Positions 1-9,059 of a stretch of 64,000 nucleotides of DNA are shown here, in pieces. Each line of letters begins with the position of its first letter. Positions within the stretch are counted from its first letter, which is position 1. Below the pieces are notes generated by a model. The model saw only the letters and a list, made by a program, of their open reading frames with translations. It searched no databases and was not told the origin of the DNA. The translations under genes and the position numbers were made by a program. Source of the DNA: CAIODY01 sp046051225 (GTDB lineage Bacteria; Bacteroidota; Bacteroidia; Chitinophagales; CAIODY01); the NCBI GenBank assembly GCA_046051225.1, contig JBJOOR010000001.1:315126-379125 (forward strand), read 5' to 3'.

Positions 1-165
1 TTTTATTTTATAAATTTTTTCTAATGCTTTATGATTGCCAATGCTACATCCTAAGCCGTACACGGTATCGGTAGGATAAATAATAATACCATCTTGCTGT
101 AGGCATTCGGTTACCATTTTTATCTTTCTAATCTCGGGGTTTTCAGGATGAATTTGTAAATACAT
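1..165 (-). CDS. YciO/YrdC/Sua5-family protein, N-terminal part
   Basis: The gene runs off the left edge, so only its first 55 codons are visible. The start is the ATG read from 165 downward. The translation begins like E. coli YciO (MYLQIHPENPE) and continues into the family's nucleotide- and threonine-binding signature, seen as IYPTDTVYGLGCS at about residues 29-41. Proteins of this family make threonylcarbamoyl-AMP for the t6A37 tRNA modification (Sua5/TsaC) or are paralogues of less certain role (YciO). The HPENP opening favours the YciO branch, but that is an inference from a short fragment. The next gene on the same strand ends only 14 bases upstream, so the two may be co-transcribed. 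Confidence 0.8.
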   Translation of the reverse strand, partial: MYLQIHPENPEIRKIKMVTECLQQDGIIIYPTDTVYGLGCSIGNHKALEKIYKIK

Positions 166-179
166 AATTTGTTGTGTCT

Positions 180-1229
180 TTATTTTTTCTGCGAATAAAA
201 TTTGTCTCTAAACTCTGCCCACTCCTTTGTTTTATAAGCATCATCGCCATAATAGTGCAATACTTGATTCAACATTTTAGGTACTAAAAATCGTTGCACT
301 ACATCTAATCTTTTCATGCTTTCATCTAACACAACTAATGATGGCAATACCAACGAACCGCCTGTAAGCGTTGGTGCAAGCTCGTGTACGGGCATACTAC
401 CATTTGTTTCTTTATATAAATAGGTATAGTTTAAAAACCGAATAGAATCTTTTTGTTGTGCATTAAAATCGATATAATAATAATTTTTATTGATGTAATC
501 TGCAATCAAAGTGTCAGTAAGTACGGCTTTATTCATGGTTCTACACGAATTGCACCATTCTGTATTAATATTTATCAGCCATTTTCGGGGTGCTGTTTTC
601 GATAGTTTTTCAGCTTCGGCAAATGTGTATTTTTTTAATGGAAATTTTTTATTCAGCTTGGTTGTATCAACAAATGCCTTTTGAAAATACTCGTTAAAAT
701 CTTCAAACGAACAATTCATATACACTGTTTCAACAAAAAATAAAAGCACAGGTTCGATTTGTTTTTCATCTAAATAACCAGGTATTGGTGCTTGATTTTT
801 TAAATCGTTAAACATAAAAACGGTGGTAGGATAACTTTGCCTATTGCCCAATAATTGAATCGCTAAATCGTGCACTGGTCGAGGTCCTGTGCCATGGTTT
901 ACATACATCGAATCTTTAAAATAAATAGTGTCTTTTGTTTCGGCATTGTATTTTACAGCATAAAAATAATTATTGATGTACTCGGCAATGGCAGGGTTGC
1001 TGTAAGTTGTTTTCATCATGTGTTTGCACCAGCCACACCAATCGGTATATACATCAATTAAAAATGGTTTTGGCACTTTTTTATTTTCGGCAAATGCTGT
1101 TTTAAAATCAATCCATTTTACTAATGATGGTGGTTCGGCGGTTTTACCATCAGGATGAGCTTGTGCAAATACCCGATTAATTTGTAAACCCGAAAAAAAT
1201 AATATTATCAGAATAAAAAATCGAATCAT
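180..1229 (-). CDS. Exported protein with two thioredoxin-like domains
   Basis: This 349-residue protein has an N-terminal hydrophobic stretch ending in FAQA, a typical Bacteroidota signal peptide, so it is probably periplasmic. It holds two thioredoxin-like domains in tandem. The first has WCGWC (Cys65, Cys68) with a cis-proline-type SYPTT near residue 133. The second has WCNSC (Cys226, Cys229) with a matching VLPS motif near residue 296. Such CxxC proteins reduce or isomerise disulfides or feed electrons to other periplasmic proteins. Both CxxC pairs are intact, which suggests two working redox centres or an internal relay. The substrate is unknown. The duplicated arrangement is the notable feature; a thiol-disulfide role is well supported, anything finer is not. 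Confidence 0.8.
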   Translation of the reverse strand: MIRFFILIILFFSGLQINRVFAQAHPDGKTAEPPSLVKWIDFKTAFAENKKVPKPFLIDVYTDWCGWCKHMMKTTYSNPAIAEYINNYFYAVKYNAETKDTIYFKDSMYVNHGTGPRPVHDLAIQLLGNRQSYPTTVFMFNDLKNQAPIPGYLDEKQIEPVLLFFVETVYMNCSFEDFNEYFQKAFVDTTKLNKKFPLKKYTFAEAEKLSKTAPRKWLININTEWCNSCRTMNKAVLTDTLIADYINKNYYYIDFNAQQKDSIRFLNYTYLYKETNGSMPVHELAPTLTGGSLVLPSLVVLDESMKRLDVVQRFLVPKMLNQVLHYYGDDAYKTKEWAEFRDKFYSQKK

Positions 1230-1289
1230 AGTTTTTTAAAATTAGTAAACGAAGGTAAGATATTTTTTGTGAGATGCCTATAAGTGCTG

Positions 1290-1883
1290 TTAATCCAGAT
1301 ATTTTGGCATCAATTGTTCTTCAACCAGTTTATGAAAAGTATATGGTTTTTGTTTTCGCCATTCAATCATTTCATCTTCATCATTAAACAAAATATAATT
1401 TTTAATACCAGCTTTTTGTTGTTCAATTTGTACATGGTTTCTAAAATTTATGCCTGCAATCCAGCCACCATTATCTTTTACATCTTCGTACCATTCTTCA
1501 TAATAACAATCATCGCTGTAATGAAAATTCAAAACATTTTCGCCAATCAACACAAATTTGTAAATGCCACTATTGATAAATGAATCAATAATATCACGTT
1601 TTAAAAACATGATATCATTGCCAATACAATCATTCCATTCGCCCATAAACTCCATAATGGCAAAATGTTTATCATAATCTACAAATAATACTTTCATATA
1701 TAAAGTACTTGAGCCAAAGCCATCCCACTGTGGATGAATAAAATAATTATAAATAGTGTTTTGGTATTCAAACTCACTATGTTGTTTGCCATAAAACGGA
1801 CTCTGCTCGTCTTCTTCGGCATTATAAATATCTAACCAGTTATAAAAAGGCTCAATGTTTTGCATAAAAAAATGATGACGCAA
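1290..1883 (-). CDS. Conserved hypothetical protein, acidic and aromatic-rich
   Basis: This 197-residue protein has no signal peptide, membrane segment or catalytic motif I recognise. It is rich in Tyr, Trp, Asp and Glu, with the clusters HPQWDGFGSS and DDCYYEEWYEDV, and looks like a soluble cytoplasmic protein. A second ATG at 1865 gives a start seven codons in (MQNIEPF) that is equally plausible, because the first residues, MRHHFF, look unlike the rest. It is divergent from lipA, with overlapping upstream regions. I do not know its function. Confidence 0.6.
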   Translation of the reverse strand: MRHHFFMQNIEPFYNWLDIYNAEEDEQSPFYGKQHSEFEYQNTIYNYFIHPQWDGFGSSTLYMKVLFVDYDKHFAIMEFMGEWNDCIGNDIMFLKRDIIDSFINSGIYKFVLIGENVLNFHYSDDCYYEEWYEDVKDNGGWIAGINFRNHVQIEQQKAGIKNYILFNDEDEMIEWRKQKPYTFHKLVEEQLMPKYLD

Positions 1884-1984
1884 AAGTAGTGATTGGTTTT
1901 AAAAGCCAAAATGAATTGTTTTTAAACTCGACATACATTCCCACCAAACCTTTGTACTTTTGCTATTCAAAATTCGATTTGATT

Positions 1985-2866
1985 ATGATTGATAATGATG
2001 TAGCAAAATCAACTACAAGAACAAAAAAGCCTGATTGGTTAAGAGTAAAATTACCCATTGGTAAAAATTATTTGCATGTTCGTAGCTTAGTAGATACGTA
2101 TAAATTACACACCATTTGCGAAAGCGGAAACTGCCCAAACATGGGCGAATGCTGGGGTGCAGGCACAGCCACATTTATGATATTGGGGAATATATGTACC
2201 CGTAGTTGTGGTTTTTGCAATGTACTTACTGGCCGACCAACTGAATTAGATTGGGACGAACCAAAACGAGTAGCTGAAGCCATTCATTTAATGAAGGTAA
2301 AACATGCAGTAATAACATCTGTAAATCGTGATGAACTAAAAGATGGCGGTGCAAGCATTTGGGCTGCTACCATTAATGAAGTTAGAAAATTAAATCCTGA
2401 AACAACTTTAGAAACATTGATTCCAGATTTTATGGGCAAACACGAAAGCTTGGATTTAGTGATAGAAGCTCATCCCGAAGTAGTTTCGCATAATATTGAA
2501 ACTGTAGAACGATTAACAAAACAAGTAAGAATACAAGCAAAATATCAACGCAGTTTAGAAGTAATTCAATATTTGAAAAATGGTGGCATGCGTACCAAAT
2601 CTGGATTGATGCTGGGTTTGGGCGAAATGAAAGAAGAAGTTTTGCAAACCATTAAAGATTTAAAAGCGCATGGTTGCGATGTGTTAACCATTGGGCAATA
2701 TTTACAACCAACGCCCAATCACTTGGCTGTTGCTGAATACGTGCATCCAACAATTTTTGCCGAATATAAAAGCTATGCTTTATCCATCGGTTTTAGATGT
2801 GTAGAAAGTGGCCCATTGGTTCGTTCATCTTATCATTCTGAAAAACATTTGGTTGATGAAGTGTGA
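1985..2866 (+). CDS. lipA: Lipoyl synthase
   Basis: LipA inserts two sulfur atoms into protein-bound octanoyl groups to make lipoyl cofactors, for example on the E2 enzyme encoded at 51328-52656. Counting from the ATG at 1985, the auxiliary cluster cysteines are Cys45, Cys50 and Cys56 (CESGNCPNMGEC), the radical SAM cysteines are Cys71, Cys75 and Cys78 (CTRSCGFC), and the C-terminal RSSYHS motif supplies the serine ligand of the auxiliary cluster. The frame is open back to 1889, but the extra residues do not resemble LipA and a TACTTTTG -7-like element lies at 1955-1962. I therefore take the ATG at 1985, giving 293 residues, normal for the family. It is a cytoplasmic enzyme. Confidence 0.95.
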   Translation: MIDNDVAKSTTRTKKPDWLRVKLPIGKNYLHVRSLVDTYKLHTICESGNCPNMGECWGAGTATFMILGNICTRSCGFCNVLTGRPTELDWDEPKRVAEAIHLMKVKHAVITSVNRDELKDGGASIWAATINEVRKLNPETTLETLIPDFMGKHESLDLVIEAHPEVVSHNIETVERLTKQVRIQAKYQRSLEVIQYLKNGGMRTKSGLMLGLGEMKEEVLQTIKDLKAHGCDVLTIGQYLQPTPNHLAVAEYVHPTIFAEYKSYALSIGFRCVESGPLVRSSYHSEKHLVDEV

Positions 2867-2956
2867 GAAGGGGCATAGTTATTAGTTGCTAGAAATTAGT
2901 TATTAGTGAAATACAATTGCAAAGAGTATTACGCCTTTGCAAACAAAAATCAAAAA

Positions 2957-3721
2957 ATGAAACCATTTATAAAAAGAGAAAAGCCAGTTTACGATAATCT
3001 GTTATACGGCCGTCATCCAATCATTGAAGCCTTTATTGCTGGCAGAACATTGGATGTAATTTACACTCAAAAAGATTTGAAAAGTGAGATACTGGATGAA
3101 ATACGCTTAAAGGCAAAAGAACATAATGTGCCTATAAAAGCTGTACCAAAAGAAAAGTTAGATTATTTAACTTATCGTGCTAATCATCAAGGTGTAGCAG
3201 CTTTTATTTCAGAAATAAAATATGCTGAAAAAGAAGAAATTTTAGAACAAGTATTGGCAAAGGGCAAAACACCTTTGTTTCTTATTTTAGATAGTATTAC
3301 TGATGTTAGAAATTTTGGTGCCATAGCTCGAACTGCTTTAGGTACAGGCGTTCAGGCTATTATTATTCCAAAACGAAATAGCGCCCAAGTAAATTCGGAT
3401 GCCATGAAAACCAGCGCAGGCGCATTAAATAAATTACCTGTTTGCCGTGAAGATGATTTGGTGCAAACCATTAAATGGTGCAAAGCACAAGGCATGCAAG
3501 TATTGGTGAGTGATTTAAAAGCTACTAAAAAAGTAAGCGAATTGGATTATACAAAACCAACTGTAATTGTGGTGGGCGAAGAAGCCGAAGGTGTAAACCG
3601 ATTAATTATTAATAGAGCCGATGAAACCTTTATAATTCCTATTCTTCCAGCCATGGATTCGTATAATGTAAGTGTAGCTACTGGTATTATTTTGTATGAA
3701 GCCATGAAAAGTAGATGGTAA
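2957..3721 (+). CDS. rlmB: TrmH/SpoU-family 23S rRNA 2'-O-methyltransferase
   Basis: This SPOUT methyltransferase most resembles RlmB, which methylates the 2'-OH of G2251 in 23S rRNA. The N-terminal substrate-binding domain begins YGRHPIIEAF. The knotted C-terminal domain shows the three family motifs: DVRNFGAIARTA (motif 1), IVVGEEAEGVNR (motif 2) and ILPAMDSYNVSVATGI (motif 3). The ATG at 2957 gives 254 residues, close to the usual length; an upstream GTG at 2906 would add 17 residues that do not fit the family. It lies 90 bases after lipA in the same direction. Other TrmH-type target specificities cannot be excluded from sequence alone. Confidence 0.88.
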   Translation: MKPFIKREKPVYDNLLYGRHPIIEAFIAGRTLDVIYTQKDLKSEILDEIRLKAKEHNVPIKAVPKEKLDYLTYRANHQGVAAFISEIKYAEKEEILEQVLAKGKTPLFLILDSITDVRNFGAIARTALGTGVQAIIIPKRNSAQVNSDAMKTSAGALNKLPVCREDDLVQTIKWCKAQGMQVLVSDLKATKKVSELDYTKPTVIVVGEEAEGVNRLIINRADETFIIPILPAMDSYNVSVATGIILYEAMKSRW

Positions 3722-3816
3722 GTATTAAAAAATGATGGTTTCTGGATACCTACAAAGTTAAGATTACTGCCCATAAAAACAGATGGTATTTAACATCTTG
3801 TGTATTGGGTAATATA

Positions 3817-5232
3817 TTACTTGCCTTTACCTTGAAAAATAATAAGAACAGTATAAATCATTATTTTAAAATCTAAGGCAAGCGACATATTTTCAATATA
3901 TAATAAATCAAACTTCATCCGTTCTATCATTTCATCTACAGTACTGGCATAGCCAAATTTAACCATACCCCAACTGGTAAGCCCTGGTTGAACTTTCTGC
4001 AAATGTTTATAAGCAGGCGCAGTATCTACTATTTTATTTATATAATGTTTCCTTTCGGGTCGAGGACCAACTAAGCTCATATCACCTTTTAAAATATTAA
4101 TAAATTGTGGTAATTCATCTATGCGCCACTTACGCATTATTTTGCCCCAAGGCGTAATGCGGCTATCGTTTTCACTAGATAGCGCTGGACCATTTTGTTC
4201 GGCATTGATGTACATGCTTCTAAATTTATAAATAAAAAATGGTTTATTGTTTTTGCCTATTCTTTCTTGCAAATAAAATATACTACCCGATGATGAAAGT
4301 TTAACCTTTGTGGCACTAAATAGTAAGATGGGCAGTGTAATGATTAAGGCACAGATAGATGCTATAATATCTAACATACGTTTTATTTGGCGTTGCCAAT
4401 TAGGCATCAACTCGGGATGAATGCCTATCAACACTGCGCCCAATACATGATTCATTTTTACGCTGCCACTTAATATATCATACATATCAGGTATAATGCT
4501 GATGTTTACTGGTAAATCAGCCAAGGCATTAATGTAAGTATTTAGTTTTTCGTGCTCACTGGTTTCTACGGCTATAATTACTTCTTCAATTTTATGTTGA
4601 TTAATAATATCAGTAAGCTGATTAAGTGTGCCCAAATTTGTAAGATATTTGCTTAATCCATTGCTGCCATTTGTATCTGTATAAATAAACCCTTTAAAAA
4701 TATAACCAAGGCTTCGTTTACGATTATCAATTTCTTTATAAATATCAATGGCAATTTTGTTGCCTCCTAATATCAAAGTATTGTAACCAATTTTTCTGTT
4801 TACTAATTGACGTTTGGCATACAACAATAAAATGTATCTGAAAATAAATGTGATAATAAAACTAAATGCCCACAGCATAATAAAAGATTGGTAGTAGCCT
4901 TGTACATCTTTAACTTTATCATCTAACAATATAATAAAAAATAAAAAAATACTACCAATGGTGCTAATGATAAACGTTTTAGCTATTTCGGATAATCTAC
5001 TTTTACGATATACATCTGTATACGAGCCAGCCACAAAGTAAAGAAACAGCCATAATAAAGGAACAAACAGCAAACCATAAAACAATTGCTTATCGTGTAG
5101 ATATTGAAGGCTAAAAGGTGGTATTAGTTTATCTACATAAGCCTTTCGAAACACAAAAAATAGCAACCAACTGATTATGGCTGCTGCATAATCAATAAAA
5201 AGGTAATAGTATTTGCTATACTTAGGTGTCAA
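3817..5232 (-). CDS. Polyprenyl glycosylphosphotransferase (exopolysaccharide initiating sugar transferase)
   Basis: This 471-residue membrane protein has about four N-terminal transmembrane helices within residues 1-140, a nucleotide-binding-like central region (TLILGGNKIAIDIYKEI), a fifth hydrophobic segment (about 285-305), and a C-terminal bacterial sugar transferase domain. That domain shows FRSMY, the RIDELPQF motif and SLVGPRPER. Enzymes of this class transfer a sugar phosphate to undecaprenyl phosphate and so start a polysaccharide repeat unit at the inner membrane. The donor sugar cannot be told. A lipoprotein gene lies 9 bases upstream on the same strand and is probably in the same transcript. 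Confidence 0.92.
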   Translation of the reverse strand: MTPKYSKYYYLFIDYAAAIISWLLFFVFRKAYVDKLIPPFSLQYLHDKQLFYGLLFVPLLWLFLYFVAGSYTDVYRKSRLSEIAKTFIISTIGSIFLFFIILLDDKVKDVQGYYQSFIMLWAFSFIITFIFRYILLLYAKRQLVNRKIGYNTLILGGNKIAIDIYKEIDNRKRSLGYIFKGFIYTDTNGSNGLSKYLTNLGTLNQLTDIINQHKIEEVIIAVETSEHEKLNTYINALADLPVNISIIPDMYDILSGSVKMNHVLGAVLIGIHPELMPNWQRQIKRMLDIIASICALIITLPILLFSATKVKLSSSGSIFYLQERIGKNNKPFFIYKFRSMYINAEQNGPALSSENDSRITPWGKIMRKWRIDELPQFINILKGDMSLVGPRPERKHYINKIVDTAPAYKHLQKVQPGLTSWGMVKFGYASTVDEMIERMKFDLLYIENMSLALDFKIMIYTVLIIFQGKGK

Positions 5233-5241
5233 TACGGTGGT

Positions 5242-6117
5242 TTATTTTTGACTAATTATTTTAATATTATCAATAAATACGTTTTGGGTAGATACAATAT
5301 CGCCTTTCGTACTACCAGCCGTAATCAACACTTGAAACTTACTGCCCGTTTCCGATCGGTTTATTTCATTAGTAATATTCAAATAGGCTTTATTCCAATA
5401 GGTTTTAGGCAATAATGTTAAATGCCAATACTCAAAAACACCCGATGGCGAAGTAACTAATAAGCCCACAGTAAATTGTATATCGCATTTATAATCTAGT
5501 TCAATATATACCGTGTTGCCCGATGTAGGTATGGCTAAAGGAGTGTTAGATATGGCTTGCATAGTATCATGTAAGGCATCCAGTGTAATCTTGCCCACAA
5601 AACTATTCAAATAACTTTCGGTAATAACTGTGTTATCATTGTTTCTGATAATAGTGGTATCGCCACTCCGCTTATTAAAGCTACTACCTACTTCAAAGCC
5701 TTCTTTATAAATAAAGTTTAAAGCTGTATTATACTTAGTGGTGGGCTTAATAGTATAGGTTTTACCCTTTTCAAAACTAATAGTATCAATATACGATGAA
5801 TAAAAAGGATAAGCCGTACGTTTTATTACACTTGCATCCTTCATGATTCCAGGCGCTAATATTACCTGTGTTTTCCCTTCAGCAATTATAGGAATTTTAC
5901 ATGGCAATTCATAAGCCCCTAATGATTGTTCGTTTACATATACCCACACATCGGTAATCTTACTTGAGTTTGCACCCTCGGTAGATGAATTAGTAGTAAT
6001 TGTAAATGGTTGTATATCTAAATAAATAGGGGTAGGCGAATCTTTATGACAGGCTATGAACAAACTACCCATACTAATCAATAAAATATAAATGCCTTTG
6101 TTGTAAATAAATTTCAA
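5242..6117 (-). CDS. Putative lipoprotein
   Basis: A 291-residue exported protein. Its N-terminus is a lipoprotein signal peptide with the lipobox LFIAC at about residues 19-23. The mature part is beta-rich with no known catalytic motif; the last 130 residues (from about GKITLDALHD) resemble a carbohydrate-binding-like sandwich, which is only an impression. It ends 9 bases before the sugar transferase start, so a shared role at the cell surface is possible. I do not recognise the family. Confidence 0.7.
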   Translation of the reverse strand: MKFIYNKGIYILLISMGSLFIACHKDSPTPIYLDIQPFTITTNSSTEGANSSKITDVWVYVNEQSLGAYELPCKIPIIAEGKTQVILAPGIMKDASVIKRTAYPFYSSYIDTISFEKGKTYTIKPTTKYNTALNFIYKEGFEVGSSFNKRSGDTTIIRNNDNTVITESYLNSFVGKITLDALHDTMQAISNTPLAIPTSGNTVYIELDYKCDIQFTVGLLVTSPSGVFEYWHLTLLPKTYWNKAYLNITNEINRSETGSKFQVLITAGSTKGDIVSTQNVFIDNIKIISQK

Positions 6118-6159
6118 TGGTAAAAATTAAGAAGTTAAAAGTGTAAATACAACGCTAAA

Positions 6160-7131
6160 TTAAGCTGTATTATTTTGTTTAATCTTATTTAATATTTCAT
6201 GTCCAATTAGCATAGCATTATAGCCATCTGCAAAAGGTACACGAGTTTCGGTATCGTTAATAATAGCATCTCTAAAATATTCTAATTCCATTTTAATGGC
6301 ATTATTTTCATCTACTTTAGGTGCTTCAAAATGGATAAATTTTTTCTTATCATTTCCCAATTCAACTGGTATTGCCCAATCATCATCTTCGGCAGTAGAA
6401 CTTAATCTACACACTTCCGTTTTCTTTTCTAAAAAATCTATTCCTATGTATGCATCACGTTGAAACAATCGCATCTTTCTCATTTTTTTTAATGAGATGC
6501 GGCTTGCTGTAATGTTAGCCACACAACCATTATCAAATTCTAATCTTGCATTTGCAATATCTGGTGTATCGCTAACAATAGCTACACCACTTGCACTTAT
6601 TTTTTTTACAGATGATTTTACAATTGATAAAATAATATCAATATCGTGTATCATTAAATCCAACACCACAGCCACATCAGCCCCACGTGGATTAAATTGT
6701 GCTAAGCGATGGCATTCAATAAACATGGGGTTTAATTCTCTATCCTGAATAGATAAAAATGCAGGATTAAATCTTTCAACATGACCTACTTGTCCTTTTA
6801 CACCAGCTTCTTGAATAAGCGTAATTAAATGTTTTGCCTCTTCCAAAGTATTGGTTAATGGCTTTTCTACAAACACATGTTTTTTCTTTTTCAAACATGC
6901 TACTGCATTTTCATAATGCGTAGTGGTAGTGCTTGGAATATCCATAGCATCTACCGAATCAATTAATTTTTCAACCGAATCAAATCGTTTAACACCCATG
7001 GCTTCAGCCTTTGCGGCATTTTCATCAAATGGGTCATAAAACCCAACTACTTCAATGCCGTCAATTAATAATAATTGTTGCAAATGAATTCTACCTAAAT
7101 GCCCTGCACCCAATACGCCAAATTTTATCAT
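6160..7131 (-). CDS. Gfo/Idh/MocA-family oxidoreductase
   Basis: A cytoplasmic NAD(P)-dependent sugar oxidoreductase of 323 residues. The N-terminal Rossmann fold shows GAGHLG at residues 8-13, and the family's lysine motif is present as VEKPL near residue 97. The second domain carries the HDIDI segment near residue 158. Family members oxidise or reduce sugars, inositols or nucleotide sugars, often for surface glycans, and the sugar transferase nearby would fit. The frame is open back to 7182, but the ATG at 7131 gives the proper family start (MIKFGVLGAGHLG) and avoids overlap with the gene upstream. The substrate is unknown. Confidence 0.9.
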   Translation of the reverse strand: MIKFGVLGAGHLGRIHLQQLLLIDGIEVVGFYDPFDENAAKAEAMGVKRFDSVEKLIDSVDAMDIPSTTTTHYENAVACLKKKKHVFVEKPLTNTLEEAKHLITLIQEAGVKGQVGHVERFNPAFLSIQDRELNPMFIECHRLAQFNPRGADVAVVLDLMIHDIDIILSIVKSSVKKISASGVAIVSDTPDIANARLEFDNGCVANITASRISLKKMRKMRLFQRDAYIGIDFLEKKTEVCRLSSTAEDDDWAIPVELGNDKKKFIHFEAPKVDENNAIKMELEYFRDAIINDTETRVPFADGYNAMLIGHEILNKIKQNNTA

Positions 7132-7165
7132 TGCTAATTTTTTTACAACATAGAGACATAAGAAA

Positions 7166-7573
7166 TCATAGTAGTTCGTCAAAATGTTTATTTACAAAAG
7201 TTTTTTGTCCGTTTTTAAAAATATTTGAACTATTAAAATTGATTAAAATTCCCTTAGGGGCTTTTAGCAATTTCATATAAGTTAATAATTGCGCCTCATG
7301 AATAGGCAACATAGATTCAACAGATTTAATTTCAATTACCAAACAATTCTCAATATAAAAATCACAACGTAAATCTGTTTCTGTTTGTAAACCTTTATAA
7401 AATACAGGAACCAATTTTTCAGACTCAAAATTTATTTCTCTTAATTTAAGTTCGTGCCATAAGCATTTATGGTAGATGCTTTCAAGCAATCCTGGCCCTA
7501 ATTCTCTGTTTACTTCAATAGCAGCACCAATAATTTTATAGGTTAAATCATCTAAATATTTTCTTGTAATCAT
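7166..7573 (-). CDS. GxxExxY protein (PD-(D/E)xK nuclease-like)
   Basis: This 135-residue protein belongs to the GxxExxY family: the eponymous motif is GPGLLESIY at about residues 26-34, and the nuclease-like core is visible as CDFYIEN followed by VIEIK near residues 70-85. The spaced Asp and Glu-x-Lys match the PD-(D/E)xK fold. The family is widespread and often horizontally moved, and its role is not settled. It sits between murA and the oxidoreductase on the same strand. Confidence 0.85.
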   Translation of the reverse strand: MITRKYLDDLTYKIIGAAIEVNRELGPGLLESIYHKCLWHELKLREINFESEKLVPVFYKGLQTETDLRCDFYIENCLVIEIKSVESMLPIHEAQLLTYMKLLKAPKGILINFNSSNIFKNGQKTFVNKHFDELL

Positions 7574-7630
7574 TTAAATAAGCAATCTATTGTTTTCTAC
7601 TGTTTCTATGTGGTAATATTAAATACTATT

Positions 7631-8941
7631 TTAAATCCTTTTTATATCAGCTCCTAATGCAATTAATCGTTTATCAATAAACTGGTAGCCTCTATCAATT
7701 TGTTCAATATTATGAATTGTTGATTTGCCTTTGGCTGATAAAGCAGCTATCAGCAAAGCCACACCAGCTCTAATATCGGGGCTTGTCATACTTATTCCTC
7801 TTAATTGATATTGGCGATTATTTCCAATTACGGTACAACGATGTGGATCACATAAAATAATTTGAGCACCCATTTCAATTAATTTATCAGTAAAAAATAA
7901 ACGGCTTTCAAACATCTTTTGATGAATTAAAACCGAACCTTTTGAGAAGATAGAAGTAACCAAAACAATACTAATTAAATCGGGTGTAAAGCCTGGCCAT
8001 GGTGCATCATCAACCGTTAAGATAGAGCCATCAATAAAGGTTTGTATCTCGAATGGTTTGCTTCCTCTTACCAATAAATTATCGCCATTTATTAATTCAA
8101 AATCAATTCCTAATCTTTTAAATACAGTAGGTATCAATCCTAAATATTCATAGCCAACACCTTTAATGGTAATATCAGATTGTGTGGCAGCGGCTAATCC
8201 GATAAAGCTTCCAACTTCAATCATGTCAGGCAACATACGATGCTCTGTACCACCCAATTTTTCAACGCCTTCAATGGTTAAAAGGTTGCTACCAATTCCT
8301 GAAATTTTTGCACCCATTCTGTTCAGCATTTTACAAAGCTGTTGTAAATAAGGTTCGCAGGCTGCATTAAAAATAGTAGTAGTGCCCTTTGCTAAACATG
8401 CCGCCATTACTATGTTTGCCGTTCCTGTTACCGATGCTTCATCCAACAACATATAGCAGCCTTTTAACTCTTGTGCATCAATACTAAAAAAACTATCAGC
8501 TGAATCGAAATTAAATTTTGCACCTAAATTCTGAAACCCAATAAAGTGTGTATCTAATCTTCTTCTTCCAATTTTATCTCCGCCAGGTTTTGGCAAATAT
8601 GCTTTTTTGTATCTGGCCAATAATGGACCTACAATCATTACCGAACCACGAAGAGCGCCGCCTTTTTTTCTAAAATCTTCGCTTTGCATAAAATCCATAT
8701 TCACTTCTTTGGCTTCAAATGAATAAGTATCATCAGCTATTTTGGTAACTATTACACCAAAATCTCTCATCAAATCTATCAATGCCAATACATCTCGTAT
8801 TTGCGGAATATTGCTGATAGTAACTTTTTCGGGTGTAAGCATTACTGCCGAAATAATTTGCAAAGCCTCGTTCTTTGCGCCTTGTGGCGTTATTTCGCCG
8901 CTTAATTTTTTACCGCCTATTACTTCAAATGCTGCTGACAT
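7631..8941 (-). CDS. murA: UDP-N-acetylglucosamine 1-carboxyvinyltransferase with Asp in place of the active-site Cys
   Basis: MurA catalyses the first committed step of peptidoglycan synthesis, moving enolpyruvate from PEP to UDP-GlcNAc in the cytoplasm. The 436 residues cover the whole enolpyruvyl transferase fold, with GAKN at residues 21-24 and DAPWPGFTPDL as the C-terminal catalytic loop. The mobile loop reads KPGGDKIGRRRLD, so Asp122 stands where E. coli MurA has Cys115 (LPGGCTIG). That Cys is the residue alkylated by fosfomycin, and enzymes with Asp there (for example in mycobacteria and chlamydiae) are known to be active and resistant. The gene appears complete, with the normal start (MSAAFEVIGG). 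Confidence 0.97.
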   Translation of the reverse strand: MSAAFEVIGGKKLSGEITPQGAKNEALQIISAVMLTPEKVTISNIPQIRDVLALIDLMRDFGVIVTKIADDTYSFEAKEVNMDFMQSEDFRKKGGALRGSVMIVGPLLARYKKAYLPKPGGDKIGRRRLDTHFIGFQNLGAKFNFDSADSFFSIDAQELKGCYMLLDEASVTGTANIVMAACLAKGTTTIFNAACEPYLQQLCKMLNRMGAKISGIGSNLLTIEGVEKLGGTEHRMLPDMIEVGSFIGLAAATQSDITIKGVGYEYLGLIPTVFKRLGIDFELINGDNLLVRGSKPFEIQTFIDGSILTVDDAPWPGFTPDLISIVLVTSIFSKGSVLIHQKMFESRLFFTDKLIEMGAQIILCDPHRCTVIGNNRQYQLRGISMTSPDIRAGVALLIAALSAKGKSTIHNIEQIDRGYQFIDKRLIALGADIKRI

Positions 8942-9059
8942 GTGGTTTATGAATTTAGATGTTGCTAAAATAAATTAATTGTAATTGGTTAATGGCTATT
9001 CTACATTTCAGTTATCAGATGAAGCCATGTTTATTGTTTCTTTTTTTGGGTATTAAATA

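Noticed and set aside
1284..1583. Plus-strand frame of 99 codons
   Set aside because: It is antisense to the hypothetical gene at 1290-1883, which has balanced composition and a credible start.
2867..2956. Repeated TTAGTTATTAGT-like stretch between lipA and rlmB as a mobile remnant
   Set aside because: It is a short AT-rich low-complexity stretch with no boundaries or second copy seen.
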